A stretch of 64,000 nt of DNA from SHZL01 sp963708905 (GTDB taxonomy: Bacteria > Pseudomonadota > Gammaproteobacteria > Xanthomonadales > SZUA-36): contig CAVPUV010000052.1 of the NCBI GenBank assembly GCA_963708905.1, positions 1-64,000 on the forward strand, in the 5' to 3' direction. This document shows, in pieces, positions 1-7,702 of the stretch. The notes beneath the pieces are model-generated. The model saw nothing but the letters and a program-made list of their open reading frames with translations. It was not told the origin of the DNA and ran no database searches. Position 1 is the stretch's first letter. The number at the start of each line of letters is the position of its first letter. The translations under genes were made by a program, and so were the position numbers.

Positions 1-159
1 GTCACGCTGGCGCTGATCGAGGGCGTGGTACCAGCGGTGCATTTGAGCGAAGTAGTGGTTTTGGAAGTGGGTGTAGAACGCCTCGAGGAACTGGTCGAGG
101 GCGATCACGGCCTCGTCGGGCAGTTCGGGGAAGGCGAACAGACCGGTATCGTCGTGCAT
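1..159 (-). CDS. Fourth transposon gene, partial, unknown function
   Basis: The frame opens with ATG at 159-157, two bases after the stop codon of the ATPase gene (TGA at 163-161), and stays open for 53 codons to the window edge. The visible part begins MHDDTGLFAFPELPDEAV and is rich in aromatic and acidic residues with a helical pattern. I do not recognise the family. The tight spacing says it is co-translated with the ATPase and is probably an accessory protein of the same element. It could be a small complete protein or the N-terminus of a larger one (for example a TniQ-like target selector), which only sequence to the left can decide. Confidence 0.55.
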   Translation of the reverse strand, partial: MHDDTGLFAFPELPDEAVIALDQFLEAFYTHFQNHYFAQMHRWYHALDQRQRD

Positions 160-160
160 G

Positions 161-1006
161 TCAGCGCGCACCGGCGGTACGACGTGGGCTTTGAGTTTCC
201 GGCGGAGCGAAGACCTGCAGATAGAGTTTTTCATCGAGCACGGTGAGGTCACGCTGCGCCGCGGTCATCAGCAGTTCCGCGGCCATGCCGATGCAGATGC
301 GATAGTTGCCGGCGGCGTGATCGACGAGCGTATGGCGCAGCTCCGGGGTCATGAGGCCGGCGTTGCCGGCGGTGGTGAGCAGATGCTCGAGGCAGGCCAG
401 GAGTTCCTCGCGGGTGGCGACGCCGGTGGCGAGGCGGGTGCGGATGCGGGAGCCCAGCGGGATGAGTTCCTCGCGCCGCAGCTTATCGAGCAGGCGCGCA
501 TCGCCCGAGAGCACCACGCACAGCAGGGATTGCGAGTCGAAGCGCGCGCTGGCGAGGAGGCGCAACTCACTCAAGACCATCGGGGTCATTTCCTGGGCTT
601 CGTCGATGAGGAGGACGGGTCGGCGGCTGGCGGCGCCCAGATGATCGAGCCAGCGGGCGCGCAGCGCCTTGAATCCGCCCCAGCGGTTGCTCACGCGCAG
701 GGCGATGCCGAAGATGTCGCCGAGCTCGCGGTAGAAGTCGCTCAAGTTGCTTTGCGGATGGTGGATGACGCCGACGGCGAGATCGGCCAGGCGCGCGAGA
801 CGCTCGGCGAGCAGGCGCATGGCGACACTTTTGCCGGAGCCCGGATCGCCGTGGATCAACGCGAAGCCGCCCTCGCGCAGGTGCGCCTGCTCGATGCGCC
901 AGCAGAAGTTCTCGACCTGCGGTGGCAGGTAGAGTGCCTCGGTCGGCACTTCCGGGGAGAACGGGTTCCATTTGAGGCCATACAGGGCCAGGAGTTTCTG
1001 GTTCAT
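161..1006 (-). CDS. ExeA/TniB-like AAA ATPase of transposon
   Basis: 281 residues of an ATPase of the type that accompanies DDE transposases (TniB, IstB and MuB relatives, also annotated ExeA-like). The Walker A motif GDPGSGKS lies near residues 53-60 and Walker B LLIDEAQ near 125-131, followed by the sensor region and the arginine-rich RSRIRTRL stretch. In the family this ATPase binds DNA, recruits the transposase and chooses or protects the target. The start ATG overlaps the stop of the transposase gene by four bases, and the next gene follows within two bases, so the three are translated together. The gene looks complete. Target selection is inferred from family, not shown here. Confidence 0.88.
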   Translation of the reverse strand: MNQKLLALYGLKWNPFSPEVPTEALYLPPQVENFCWRIEQAHLREGGFALIHGDPGSGKSVAMRLLAERLARLADLAVGVIHHPQSNLSDFYRELGDIFGIALRVSNRWGGFKALRARWLDHLGAASRRPVLLIDEAQEMTPMVLSELRLLASARFDSQSLLCVVLSGDARLLDKLRREELIPLGSRIRTRLATGVATREELLACLEHLLTTAGNAGLMTPELRHTLVDHAAGNYRICIGMAAELLMTAAQRDLTVLDEKLYLQVFAPPETQSPRRTAGAR

Positions 1007-2445
1007 ACCGGGTCATCCTTATCGGTGGGTAAATAGGCCGGCGGCAGGCCGGTGGCGGCGTAATCGGCGATCATTTGCTTCAAGAGCGGCGCGATGCCGG
1101 CGGCGGGCGTTGCGCTCGCCTCTGCGTTCAGCGGCGCCACGCGCCGGCGCAGCGCATCGGCATTGGCGGCTTTATCGAGCGGGCGCAGCGGGCACAGGAC
1201 CTGGCCTGAGCGCGCATCGATGAGATCGACGCGGCTCAAGTCCCAGCGGGCATAGCGCAGATGCACCGCGCTGAGGTGACGATAGCGGGACGGGATCTCG
1301 AAGCGCTGGCCGGCGAGACTGACGGTGCCGTCGGAACGGCGCTGCTGGCGCTTGACCTCGATGCGGAAGGCGGCGCGCAAGGCCTCGCTTGCCGGGCACT
1401 CGCGCCCGACGTTAGGGCCGGCGAGATAGCGCTCAAGGGGGGTCGCGCCGAGCTCGCTGTGCACGGTGCGGTGATATTCCCGGGTAATCCACGCCTGGGT
1501 CGCCACGTTCAGTTGCTCGAGCGTGAGCTGGGCTTCCCCTTCGAGCATGGCGAGCAGGCGTCCCTCGACGCGGCCCCAGAGATTTTCCTGCTTGCCGTTG
1601 ACGTGCGGGGAGTACGGCAGCGTCGGCAGGTGCAAAATAGCCAGGCGGTGAAGGCCGGCGGTGAACTCCCCCGCGATCATCGCCGCGCCCCGATCGGTCA
1701 TCAGCGAGCGCGGCAGACCCACCTTCTGCAGCGCCTGGCACAGGCCGTGAACCAGCTCTTCGGTGCCCTCGTTGGTGTACCACTGGGCATGGCACAGGTA
1801 GCGCGACCGATCGTCGATGAAGCCGACCAGGAGCGGTTTGACGTACGCGCCGCGGCGGGTCAGGACCTGGCGCGAGCCGTGATGGAAGTCCAGATGCATG
1901 AGCTGCAGCACATGCGCGACTTCGTAGCTGCGCACCTCGCGTTGTTCGAGCCGGTCGCGGGCGGCGATGGCGCCATCGGTGGCGCGCCGGGGTGGGCGCT
2001 TGCGCACCAGGCCGTGGGCTTTGAGATACCGCCGTACGCTCGGATACGAGGGACACTTCGCGCCGGCGGCCGCGAGCGTCACGCGCAAGTTATCGTGATG
2101 TAGCTGTGCGGTCCAGCCGGGGTGCTCGCGGTACTGCGTGGTCAGCGCCTGCACGGCCTCCGCCGACAGGCTCGGGAAACGGCCGATGTCGCGCCGCACC
2201 TGATTGCGCAGCGCCGGCACCGGATCGGCGGCGTTCTTCGCGGCGTAGAACCAGCGTTCCAGCGTCGAGACGCCGAACCGGATCTCACGTCCGGTGAGCG
2301 GATGACGCCAGGTCCTGGCCGCCAGGGCATGCAAAGCGGCCCGTAGATCACCCGCGGCCGGCGGCGCCGCCAGCAGCGGTCCGATGATGGCAAAGCGCAG
2401 CCGCGCCCAGCGCTCCCGTGGCGGTAAATCGTCCTCGAAACTCAT
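1003..2445 (-). CDS. DDE transposase, integrase catalytic core
   Basis: About 480 residues. An N-terminal helical DNA-binding part is followed by a retroviral-integrase-like core. Acidic catalytic residues are visible in HLDFHHGS, MTDRGAAM and GKQENLWGRVEGR, the D, D and E of the triad, with the usual spacing. A C-terminal basic beta-rich part (Mu C-like) follows. The ATG at 2445 is preferred over the one at 2457 because a GGGAG Shine-Dalgarno sequence precedes it. It is co-transcribed with the upstream DUF6431 gene and overlaps the ATPase. It probably catalyses strand transfer of this element. No frameshift was seen, so it may be active. Confidence 0.9.
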   Translation of the reverse strand: MSFEDDLPPRERWARLRFAIIGPLLAAPPAAGDLRAALHALAARTWRHPLTGREIRFGVSTLERWFYAAKNAADPVPALRNQVRRDIGRFPSLSAEAVQALTTQYREHPGWTAQLHHDNLRVTLAAAGAKCPSYPSVRRYLKAHGLVRKRPPRRATDGAIAARDRLEQREVRSYEVAHVLQLMHLDFHHGSRQVLTRRGAYVKPLLVGFIDDRSRYLCHAQWYTNEGTEELVHGLCQALQKVGLPRSLMTDRGAAMIAGEFTAGLHRLAILHLPTLPYSPHVNGKQENLWGRVEGRLLAMLEGEAQLTLEQLNVATQAWITREYHRTVHSELGATPLERYLAGPNVGRECPASEALRAAFRIEVKRQQRRSDGTVSLAGQRFEIPSRYRHLSAVHLRYARWDLSRVDLIDARSGQVLCPLRPLDKAANADALRRRVAPLNAEASATPAAGIAPLLKQMIADYAATGLPPAYLPTDKDDPV

Positions 2446-2544
2446 GCTCGCTCCCATCGCGGCGTCATGGCCGGGAACGCAGAGTACAAAGCACCTGAGC
2501 GTTAGGCTAGCGGCATCCTCTGCGGGTACGCGGCGACCTTCGGA

Positions 2545-3096
2545 TTACCTGATCGCGGTGGCGGTGCTCAACGGCGCGATAAAGCGCAGCGCCTGCACCA
2601 GACGGTCCGCCAGCGCGCCGGCCTCGAAGCGCGCCAGCAGCCCCTGGGGTAGCTGCGCGCTCCGCACCGGCGGCATAAACCGTTCGCGCACCGATTGCCA
2701 GAACGGCGTCGACGGAAAATCCTCCCGCCACCACACCCGCCAGCGCTGCAGCGTGCGCGCCGGGATGCGCAACAACGCGCACAGCCCTCGACCCGCCGCG
2801 CGGCCCGGCGGCGAGACCAGCATCAACACCACCGCCAGATACACCCGGCGGCCGGCAAACCGCACCGATGGCGGCGTGGCGCGTGCGTTGCACCGTCCGC
2901 AGGTAAAGCTCAAGCGCCGGGAATACGCCTCCCGCACCGCCACCGGACAGCCGCGGGGCTTACGCGGATAATCCGCCACGTGCAGCGGCCCGCCACATCC
3001 CGGGCAACCCTCCAGACGGGTCGCGGACGCGAGCTCCTCATCAATGCGCAAAAGGAAATGAAAAAAAGCGGGATCTTGCAGTACGATGTGGCACAC
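2545..3096 (-). CDS. DUF6431-type zinc-ribbon protein of transposon
   Basis: 183 residues. The GTG at 3096 is chosen because a GGAGAC ribosome site lies about 8 bases upstream and because the protein from there (VCHIVLQDPAFF...) resembles DUF6431 family starts. It has CPGCGG and a later CGRCN pair, a four-cysteine zinc ribbon, then a helix-turn-helix-like segment (IPARTLQRWRVWWRE). Members sit directly upstream of transposases of this type, so a role in end recognition or regulation is inferred. The inverted repeat GGAGTCTCC/GGAGACTCC overlaps the ribosome site and could be an autoregulatory operator or a hairpin limiting translation. Confidence 0.75.
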   Translation of the reverse strand: MCHIVLQDPAFFHFLLRIDEELASATRLEGCPGCGGPLHVADYPRKPRGCPVAVREAYSRRLSFTCGRCNARATPPSVRFAGRRVYLAVVLMLVSPPGRAAGRGLCALLRIPARTLQRWRVWWREDFPSTPFWQSVRERFMPPVRSAQLPQGLLARFEAGALADRLVQALRFIAPLSTATAIR

Positions 3097-3100
3097 TTCG

Positions 3101-3131
3101 GGAGTCTCCTGGATTGGTAACCGGAGACTCC
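3101..3131. promoter_or_regulatory. Inverted repeat over the DUF6431 ribosome-binding site
   Basis: GGAGTCTCC at 3101-3109 is the exact reverse complement of GGAGACTCC at 3123-3131. The left arm contains the Shine-Dalgarno sequence of the GTG start at 3096. In RNA it would form a nine-pair hairpin hiding the ribosome site; as DNA it could bind a repressor or the transposase. Function is inferred. Confidence 0.5.
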
Positions 3132-3136
3132 CCGGA

Positions 3137-3160
3137 GGGGATCTTTTAATCAAGATCCCC
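3137..3160. repeat. Palindrome near transposon end
   Basis: GGGGATCTT and AAGATCCCC are separated by six bases and followed by further GATCCCC/GGGGATCC repeats up to about 3171. The position, between the first transposon gene and the inferred end, suits a transposase-binding site. A terminator for a gene entering from outside is the alternative. Confidence 0.45.
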
Positions 3161-3235
3161 GATGGGGATCCTGGTCAATCCATCATGATACTTGACCGCC
3201 AAAGGCGGAATCGCCCTCAAAAAAGTTGGTCATGC

Positions 3236-3382
3236 TCAGTCCAGCCGGTGACACACTTCGTCCCACGTGCAGCCCTCCGCCAGCAACAAAACCACGTGCG
3301 CGCGACGCGTATCTTCGGCGCGTCCCGTGCGGCTCTTGGTGCGTCGTACCAGTTCCACTCGTTCCGCATTCGTCAGGTTCAT
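3236..3382 (-). pseudogene. IS630-family transposase N-terminus, copy 1 (truncated)
   Basis: From ATG at 3382 the frame gives 48 residues beginning MNLTNAERVELVRRTKSR and ending in VCHRLD before a stop. This is the start of the helix-turn-helix domain of an IS630-type transposase. The rest is missing: the DUF6431 transposon begins where homology ends, so that transposon probably inserted here. Upstream, to about 3443, lies the matching IS end (…GTACACTAG), repeated at 4325-4439. Confidence 0.65.
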
Positions 3383-3443
3383 CGCGCTACTCCACAGACC
3401 CAGCGCGATAATAGTCTATAAATGGTTGGTACAGTACACTAGT
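3329..3443. repeat. 115-bp direct repeat, copy 1 (IS630 end)
   Basis: Identical to 4325-4439 except for one base (ctactcc versus ctgctcc). It contains the terminal region and first ~17 codons of an IS630-type transposase. The small secreted-protein gene at 3482 lies between the two copies, so recombination between them would delete about 1 kb including that gene. Confidence 0.85.
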
Positions 3444-3481
3444 GAAACCTACACGGAAGACTGCAGTGAGTTTATTATGTC

Positions 3482-4021
3482 ATGGTGAACGAGCATTCGA
3501 GGATAAACGCAGTGAACGCTTTTGCACTTTTATTGGCGGCCGCTTTTCTGCTTTGGCCGTACGAATCCCGTGCCGATTGGGAATACACCACCTATGGAAT
3601 GACTGCAGATGAGATTGTTGCCGCTTCTACTGGGAAGGCTTGGAAGCTCTCTGGTGCCGAGCAACAGAATATGAGCACTGCTTTTGCTACGGCGATTGCG
3701 GCGTCAACACATGAGACGGGGCCTTTCAACTTTGCGGTGATTTTCTTCGCTGATAAGGGAGGTTCGCAGCTGGGAACAGTGAGACTCAACCTTAAATCCC
3801 AGGATGAGTTTCAAACAAGAGCGCAGGTCGAGGAACTTCGTAATGCTCTTACTGGAAAATACGGACAACCACTGGGCAACCAGGTTGAACAGAGCCAGTT
3901 TTTTACTACTTCGCAATGGAACTGGCAAGGTGAGTCAGACAACATACTTCTTAAGTACCTGGATGGTATAAATTCGGCTTGGGTGGAATACACACAGCTG
4001 CTTAAGAATTTGGACCTCTAA
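3482..4021 (+). CDS. Small secreted protein of unknown function
   Basis: 179 residues from ATG at 3482. An alternative GTG at 3512 has a better ribosome site (GAGG nine bases upstream) and gives a clean signal peptide: a hydrophobic run ALLLAAAFLLW followed by ESRADWE, suggesting cleavage after the AD-preceding alanine region. The mature part is about 145 residues, soluble, with aromatic-rich strands (WEYTTYGM, FNFAVIFFADK) and no cysteine pair or catalytic motif that I recognise. Codon use is AT-richer than the surrounding core. It lies between insertion-sequence remnants, so it is probably a passenger acquired with them. I assign no function. Confidence 0.6.
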   Translation: MVNEHSRINAVNAFALLLAAAFLLWPYESRADWEYTTYGMTADEIVAASTGKAWKLSGAEQQNMSTAFATAIAASTHETGPFNFAVIFFADKGGSQLGTVRLNLKSQDEFQTRAQVEELRNALTGKYGQPLGNQVEQSQFFTTSQWNWQGESDNILLKYLDGINSAWVEYTQLLKNLDL

Positions 4022-4096
4022 CGCGCCCTTTCGGATCGAAAGCGGAATAAATCACGTTTTTCAGAACGTAAAGTGAAATTTAATCGTTCATTAAAT

Positions 4097-4326
4097 GGGG
4101 TTGTAAATAATTCTGTGTAACCGCTCTCTCACAGTGTTTCCGGCATACGCTCCGGGAACTCGATCATAAAACGGTTCAGCGCTGCTTTCCAATTGTGGAT
4201 GGGCATGGTCCATTTCCTCGAAGCTGCAGTGATTGCCAGGTAAACGACTTTCATGGCGGATTGGTCATGTGGGAACACCTTGCGATTTTTCACTGCTTTG
4301 CGGATCACACTGTTCAAGGATTCAGC
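4097..4326 (-). pseudogene. IS256-family transposase C-terminus remnant with its end repeat
   Basis: The minus-strand frame reads ESLNSVIRKAVKNRKVF then KWTMPIHNWKAALNRF, the well-known C-terminus of IS256 (mutator-type) transposases. It ends at the stop near 4129. The sequence just beyond it (revcomp TTACACAGAATTATTTACA, 4097-4120) looks like an IS256 terminal repeat. The N-terminal ~80% is missing and the fragment is fused at 4325 to an IS630 start fragment, so the expected TTNAVESLN reads instead through an unrelated 13-codon lead. Confidence 0.85.
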
Positions 4327-4439
4327 GGCTCTTGGTGCGTCGTACCAGTTCCACTCGTTCCGCATTCGTCAGGTTCATCGCGCTGCTCCACAGACCCAGC
4401 GCGATAATAGTCTATAAATGGTTGGTACAGTACACTAGT
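4325..4439. repeat. 115-bp direct repeat, copy 2 (IS630 end, interrupted)
   Basis: Second copy of 3329-3443. It carries only about 17 codons of the IS630-type N-terminus before the junction with the IS256 remnant. The complete IS630 element at 4438 inserted into the TA within its outer end. Confidence 0.85.
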
Positions 4440-5692
4440 ATAACGATTCATTAAAATATTTACTTTGGTGCGTGGCAGTGCCATTATATCCTCCCAGGCA
4501 TGATAACGGTCTGGGAGGGCGGCGATGGCAAGAAATACGCGACGGCCGGCATTGGTCATTTCGGCGGAGGAACGCCTGGAGTTGGAACGTTTGAGGAACT
4601 CGCGCAAAGCCCCGAAGCGTGAAACCGAGCGTGCGGCGATCCTGCTGCGCTATGCCGATGGCGAGGGTCCCACGGCGATCCAGCGGGCATTGGGGGTCAG
4701 CCGGCCCACCATTTACAAATGCATCGACAAGGCGCTCGCGGCGGGGGTGCAGTCGGGACTGAAGGATCGATACCACCGCGCGAAGGCGCCGGTGATCACG
4801 GCAGCGGCCAAGGCCTGGGTGCTCAATGTCGCCTGCACCAAGCCCAAGGATCATGGCTTGGCCGCGGAGCTGTGGACCCTGTCTGCGTTGGCGCGCTATA
4901 CGCGCGAGCAGGCCCCCGCCGCGGGGCACCCCAGTCTGGCGCGTGCCGGCAAGGCGAGCATCTGGCGCATCCTGCATGCGGGTGAGATCAAGCCGCAAAA
5001 GGTGGAGTACTACCTGGAGCGGCGCGATGAGGCATTTGAGCAGAAGATGCGCGAGGTGTTGATGGTGTACCAGGAGATTGCCCTGCAAAATGCCGCGCGC
5101 GCCACGGGCGAGCCCATCGATACCGTCATCACCGTCAGCGTGGACGAGAAGCCGGGCGTTCAGGCGATTGAAAATACCGCCCCTGATTTGCCGCCGGTAC
5201 CCGGGAAGTACCCGACCTGGAGTCGGGATCACGAGTACAAGCGCCATGGGACGCTGTCCATCCTGGCGGGCGTAGACTTGCACAATGGCGAGGTCTTCGC
5301 CCAAGTTCATCCGCGCCATCGTAGCCGCGAGTTTATCCTGTTGCTCAAAGAACTCGATGAGCATTACCCGAAGGAGTGCACCATCCGGGTCATTCTGGAC
5401 AATCATTCGGCGCACATCTCCAAGGAAACCATGGCCTATCTCGCCTCGCGGCCCAACCGCTTCCTCTATGTCCATACCCCGAAGCATGGATCCTGGCTCA
5501 ATCTGATCGAAACGGTATTCGGGAAAATGGCCCGAACCTTTCTCAAAGGCATTCGGGTCAAATCCCGCGAGGAACTCAAACAACGCATTCTGCAAGGCGT
5601 ACAGGAGATGAACCTCGCCCCGGTCGTTACGCGGTGGAAGAAGTTCGACTTGGGCTTGGTATGATAGTAAATCATTTGATGAATCGATATAC
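4438..5692 (+). mobile_element. Complete IS630-family insertion sequence
   Basis: The ends are inverted repeats: GTATAACGATTCATTAAAAT at the left and GTATATCGATTCATCAAATG reading in from the right, with similarity continuing to ATTTACT. Both ends are flanked by TA (4436-4437 and 5693-5694), the target duplication typical of IS630/Tc1-mariner elements. Length is 1255 bp with a single full-length transposase gene. It inserted into the end of an older IS630-like remnant. Confidence 0.92.
4525..5664 (+). CDS. IS630-family transposase
   Basis: 379 residues. N-terminal paired helix-turn-helix domains (SAEERLELERLRNSRK, then RALGVSRPTIYKCIDK) precede a DDE core with VSVDEKPGVQAIE, VILDNHSAH and WLNLIETVFGKM, supplying D, D and E. 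Length and motif order are normal for the family. The gene fills the element between its inverted repeats and has no frameshift, so it is probably functional. It lacks the frameshifted two-gene layout seen in some IS630 members. Confidence 0.93.
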   Translation: MARNTRRPALVISAEERLELERLRNSRKAPKRETERAAILLRYADGEGPTAIQRALGVSRPTIYKCIDKALAAGVQSGLKDRYHRAKAPVITAAAKAWVLNVACTKPKDHGLAAELWTLSALARYTREQAPAAGHPSLARAGKASIWRILHAGEIKPQKVEYYLERRDEAFEQKMREVLMVYQEIALQNAARATGEPIDTVITVSVDEKPGVQAIENTAPDLPPVPGKYPTWSRDHEYKRHGTLSILAGVDLHNGEVFAQVHPRHRSREFILLLKELDEHYPKECTIRVILDNHSAHISKETMAYLASRPNRFLYVHTPKHGSWLNLIETVFGKMARTFLKGIRVKSREELKQRILQGVQEMNLAPVVTRWKKFDLGLV

Positions 5693-5747
5693 TAGTTGCC
5701 TTCTAACGCTGTCGCTAATCGTCTAGATCCTGATTTACGAAATGACT

Positions 5748-6719
5748 CTATTGGCTTGGAAGCTGACTGAGTTCGACGACTTCACTGAAAGATTTCGAAT
5801 AGTCACGCCTGATCCCACCCCAAATCGCCTTGCCCGTGATGCTAAAGAAAAGCCTGCGCTCCTCAGGCTCGTAGAACCGTGCTGCCAGAAAGAGCTTGGG
5901 AATTTTGATCAGCAGCACCAGGGGGTAGAAGAGTCCCGAAGCGATGCGGTACATCTCCAGCCGGTTTCTGAAGGTGTAGTAAACCTTCCACAGGGGCCGG
6001 TATACGTCCTGCTGATTCACCAATGTGTCGCAATCATGAACAAATTTCAGCCTGGGCACGAACCAGTGTTTGATGCCGGCTTTTCTCAATTGCAGTATGT
6101 AAATAATGTCGTCCGCATAGATGAACAGTTCGGTGCGCGGCAGGCCAATGCGGTTTTCACGAATCAGCGACAGGCGCAGGAAGAATCCGACAAAGGAGGA
6201 GGCGTCGATTTCGCGGTGTGAATCGAGTTCGTACTCCTCGTCGTCCACGTGAAAGCCTTGCCTGCCCTTGAAGGAGGTGAAGATCAGTTCCTTCAGGTGC
6301 CAGAAGGGGTTGACGCTGGGGCGGTTCATTTCGCTGATGCGCCCGTCGGGCAGGTACACGGCGGCGGCCAGGCTGCCGGTTTCCGCGGGAACGTCCAGTT
6401 GGTTAAAGGTTTCCAGCATGCCCGCTTGCGGGTGCGCATCGTCGTCGAAGGCGACCAGCCATTCGGCTTCCGGGAATTGCCGTGCGGCGCAGTCAAAACC
6501 GAGGTGAAAACCACCGGCGCCGCCCAGGTTCTGCTGGCTGTGGATGATGTGCAAGCGCGGGTCCGCGTGCTCATCCAGCCACGCTTCGGTGCCGTCGGTC
6601 GAAGCGTTGTTGACCACGACCACCCGGTAGAAGGGCTGATCCAGTGTGTGCTGGAGCGTTTGTTTGAGCTTCTCCAAGCGGTTGAAGGTAACGATGACCG
6701 CGACGGTGTTTTTGCTCAT
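5748..6719 (-). CDS. Glycosyltransferase family 2, galactofuranosyltransferase-like
   Basis: 323 residues. A GT-A fold N-terminus (TVAVIVTFNRLEKL, VVVVNNASTDGT), the QNLGGAGGF signature common in rhamnosyl- and galactofuranosyltransferases, and an acidic FDDDAHP metal-binding motif near residues 90-96. A C-terminal amphipathic/hydrophobic stretch near 280 suggests membrane association. The UDP-galactopyranose mutase gene at 17794 and a remnant of a second mutase just upstream (6749-6815) suggest the donor is UDP-galactofuranose for a surface polysaccharide. The assignment of GlfT-like activity is inferred from this context. The gene looks intact despite lying at the edge of the toxin-antitoxin island. 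Confidence 0.82.
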   Translation of the reverse strand: MSKNTVAVIVTFNRLEKLKQTLQHTLDQPFYRVVVVNNASTDGTEAWLDEHADPRLHIIHSQQNLGGAGGFHLGFDCAARQFPEAEWLVAFDDDAHPQAGMLETFNQLDVPAETGSLAAAVYLPDGRISEMNRPSVNPFWHLKELIFTSFKGRQGFHVDDEEYELDSHREIDASSFVGFFLRLSLIRENRIGLPRTELFIYADDIIYILQLRKAGIKHWFVPRLKFVHDCDTLVNQQDVYRPLWKVYYTFRNRLEMYRIASGLFYPLVLLIKIPKLFLAARFYEPEERRLFFSITGKAIWGGIRRDYSKSFSEVVELSQLPSQ

Positions 6720-6748
6720 GTGCTGGTTTATGGGTCTGGTTATAGGGC

Positions 6749-6815
6749 TTAGACGAAGAACGTGGGCAGGGGCTGCCGGTTCTCCGTCAACCGCAAAAAT
6801 TCGTCCGCCGCGGGG
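6749..6815 (-). pseudogene. glf: 3' remnant of a second UDP-galactopyranose mutase gene
   Basis: In the minus strand the frame reads AADEFLRLTENRQPLPTFFV then stop (6751-6749). The intact mutase at 17794 ends AADEFLQLAQNKQSIPTFFV followed by KPV. The nucleotide sequences differ throughout, so this is a divergent copy rather than a recent duplication. It lies 30 bases upstream of the glycosyltransferase start, showing that a mutase gene once directly preceded it. Sequence upstream of the first A of this fragment shows no mutase similarity. Confidence 0.75.
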
Positions 6816-6937
6816 TAGTGTCTCAGTTTGAAATCCTACAGTGTGGCTGCATTCTAGCTGCCTTTAGTTTTTGTTCCAACGAACTGATGCACCTTTTTTT
6901 GCAATTTCTTGGCGTTGCTTTTTAGTAAGCGACGAGG

Positions 6938-7135
6938 TCAAAACCGGAAATCGCTCACTCCAGCATCCTTCAACACGCCATTGGCAGTGTGTCGAGTCCT
7001 GCAAGCAATCGGTACAGAAAAACGCAGCCCAGTCTTGGGGTTCTCCCAAGTTTCATGCTTGCCGGTGCGAATATGGCGGCAACCCGCCTGAGTGATTAGT
7101 TTATGAAGTTTGGGCGTATAGTTTGGACCGCCCAT
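6938..7135 (-). CDS. HicA-family toxin partner of DUF1902 protein
   Basis: 65 residues with the HicA pattern: KLHKLITQAGCRH, a TGKHETW segment carrying the likely catalytic histidine, and a C-terminal TANGVLKDAGV helix resembling the family's IlkqaGl ending. HicA proteins are small double-stranded-RNA-binding-fold mRNA interferases. It starts three bases after the stop of the DUF1902 gene. It lacks the acidic tail of some homologues; a short out-of-frame stretch further down (6870-6930, KKQRQEIAKKGASVRW) could be a displaced fragment of another gene. Confidence 0.65.
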   Translation of the reverse strand: MGGPNYTPKLHKLITQAGCRHIRTGKHETWENPKTGLRFSVPIACRTRHTANGVLKDAGVSDFRF

Positions 7136-7138
7136 TAA

Positions 7139-7411
7139 TTAACAGCCCAATGAAAGCAACTCACTTCGGCGGGCTATCAATTCAATTGGTACTTCCAACA
7201 TATTTCTTCGACGCCCATGTGCAGAATGAACATTGGCTATAATCAACTCTGGAATTAACTCTTTTAAAACGCGCAAAAGCTCATCTTGTGTTTCAGCTTC
7301 CGCATGTAGCCCAGGAATGTCCGATTCAACCACGTAATATACGCCAGCATCCTCGTCCCACCCGGCTTGAATTTTGTAAACCTTTGGCGAGCGACTAAAT
7401 AGACGCAGCAT
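7139..7411 (-). CDS. DUF1902 (HicB-like) antitoxin
   Basis: 90 residues. The fold is HicB/DUF1902-like: VYKIQAGWDEDAGVYY, SDIPGLHAEAET, then LLRVLKELIPELI, matching the WD..A..Y...SDIPGL...T..EL pattern of the family. These proteins neutralise HicA-type toxins, and the order antitoxin then toxin with 3-base spacing supports a working pair. No separate DNA-binding domain is evident, so autoregulation would be weak or carried out by the complex. Confidence 0.75.
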   Translation of the reverse strand: MLRLFSRSPKVYKIQAGWDEDAGVYYVVESDIPGLHAEAETQDELLRVLKELIPELIIANVHSAHGRRRNMLEVPIELIARRSELLSLGC

Positions 7412-7514
7412 ATTAATAACCTCCCCAGATGCTAAGGAAAAATAGTATCACATGTTTGGTAAAGTTAGGTGGTATCCGCCAAAATTGGTTCAATGTTGGT
7501 CAAAGGCGAGAGGT

Positions 7515-7702
7515 TCACCAAGCATCATTGTCTTTGGCCAGTACGTCATGGGTCGCGCCTTCGGGGACGATTTGCAAGTTCCCGTTTACGGCCGACCTGT
7601 AATCAATGACTCTACCGCTCGCGTCTTTCTCTCGGAAGAAAAACGACTTATGCTCGGCAACAGCCATCATCACTTGGCGATCGGCAATGACGACTGAGAA
7701 GT
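7515..7702 (-). pseudogene. Internal/C-terminal fragment of an AbiEii-type toxin
   Basis: Starting one base after the AbiEi stop, a minus-strand frame reads SVVIADRQVMMAVAEHKSFF, then FREKDASGR and NLQIVPEGA, and ends at a stop at 7517-7515. The pattern HKsfFF..…a v.G.lqivP matches the C-terminal region of AbiEii nucleotidyltransferase-like toxins. The N-terminal nucleotidyltransferase domain (about 200 residues) is absent, as is the final helix. The toxin is therefore dead while its antitoxin upstream remains intact. Confidence 0.7.

Larger units (their letters stand above)
1..3237 (-). mobile_element. Partial transposon: DUF6431 protein, DDE transposase, ExeA-like ATPase and a fourth gene
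   Basis: Four minus-strand genes are packed tightly and read off the left edge. Seen: a zinc-ribbon protein, a retroviral-integrase-type DDE transposase, and an AAA ATPase that overlaps it by 4 bases, as in Mu/Tn7/Tn552-like elements where an ATPase assists the DDE enzyme. The right boundary is inferred at about 3237, because an IS630 transposase fragment is cut there exactly. Between 3100 and 3180 lie several short palindromes (GGAGTCTCC/GGAGACTCC and a GGGGATCTT/AAGATCCCC hairpin) that could be transposase-binding end repeats. The left end is outside the window, so terminal repeats and target duplication cannot be checked. Confidence 0.7.

Noticed and set aside
6864..7049. Possible small gene with a KKQRQEIAKKGASVRW ending
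   Set aside because: Most of the frame is antisense or out of frame to HicA. The ending looks like a protein tail, but no start or partner could be supported.
7452..7697. 81-codon plus-strand frame
   Set aside because: It is antisense to the AbiEii fragment and shows no family features.
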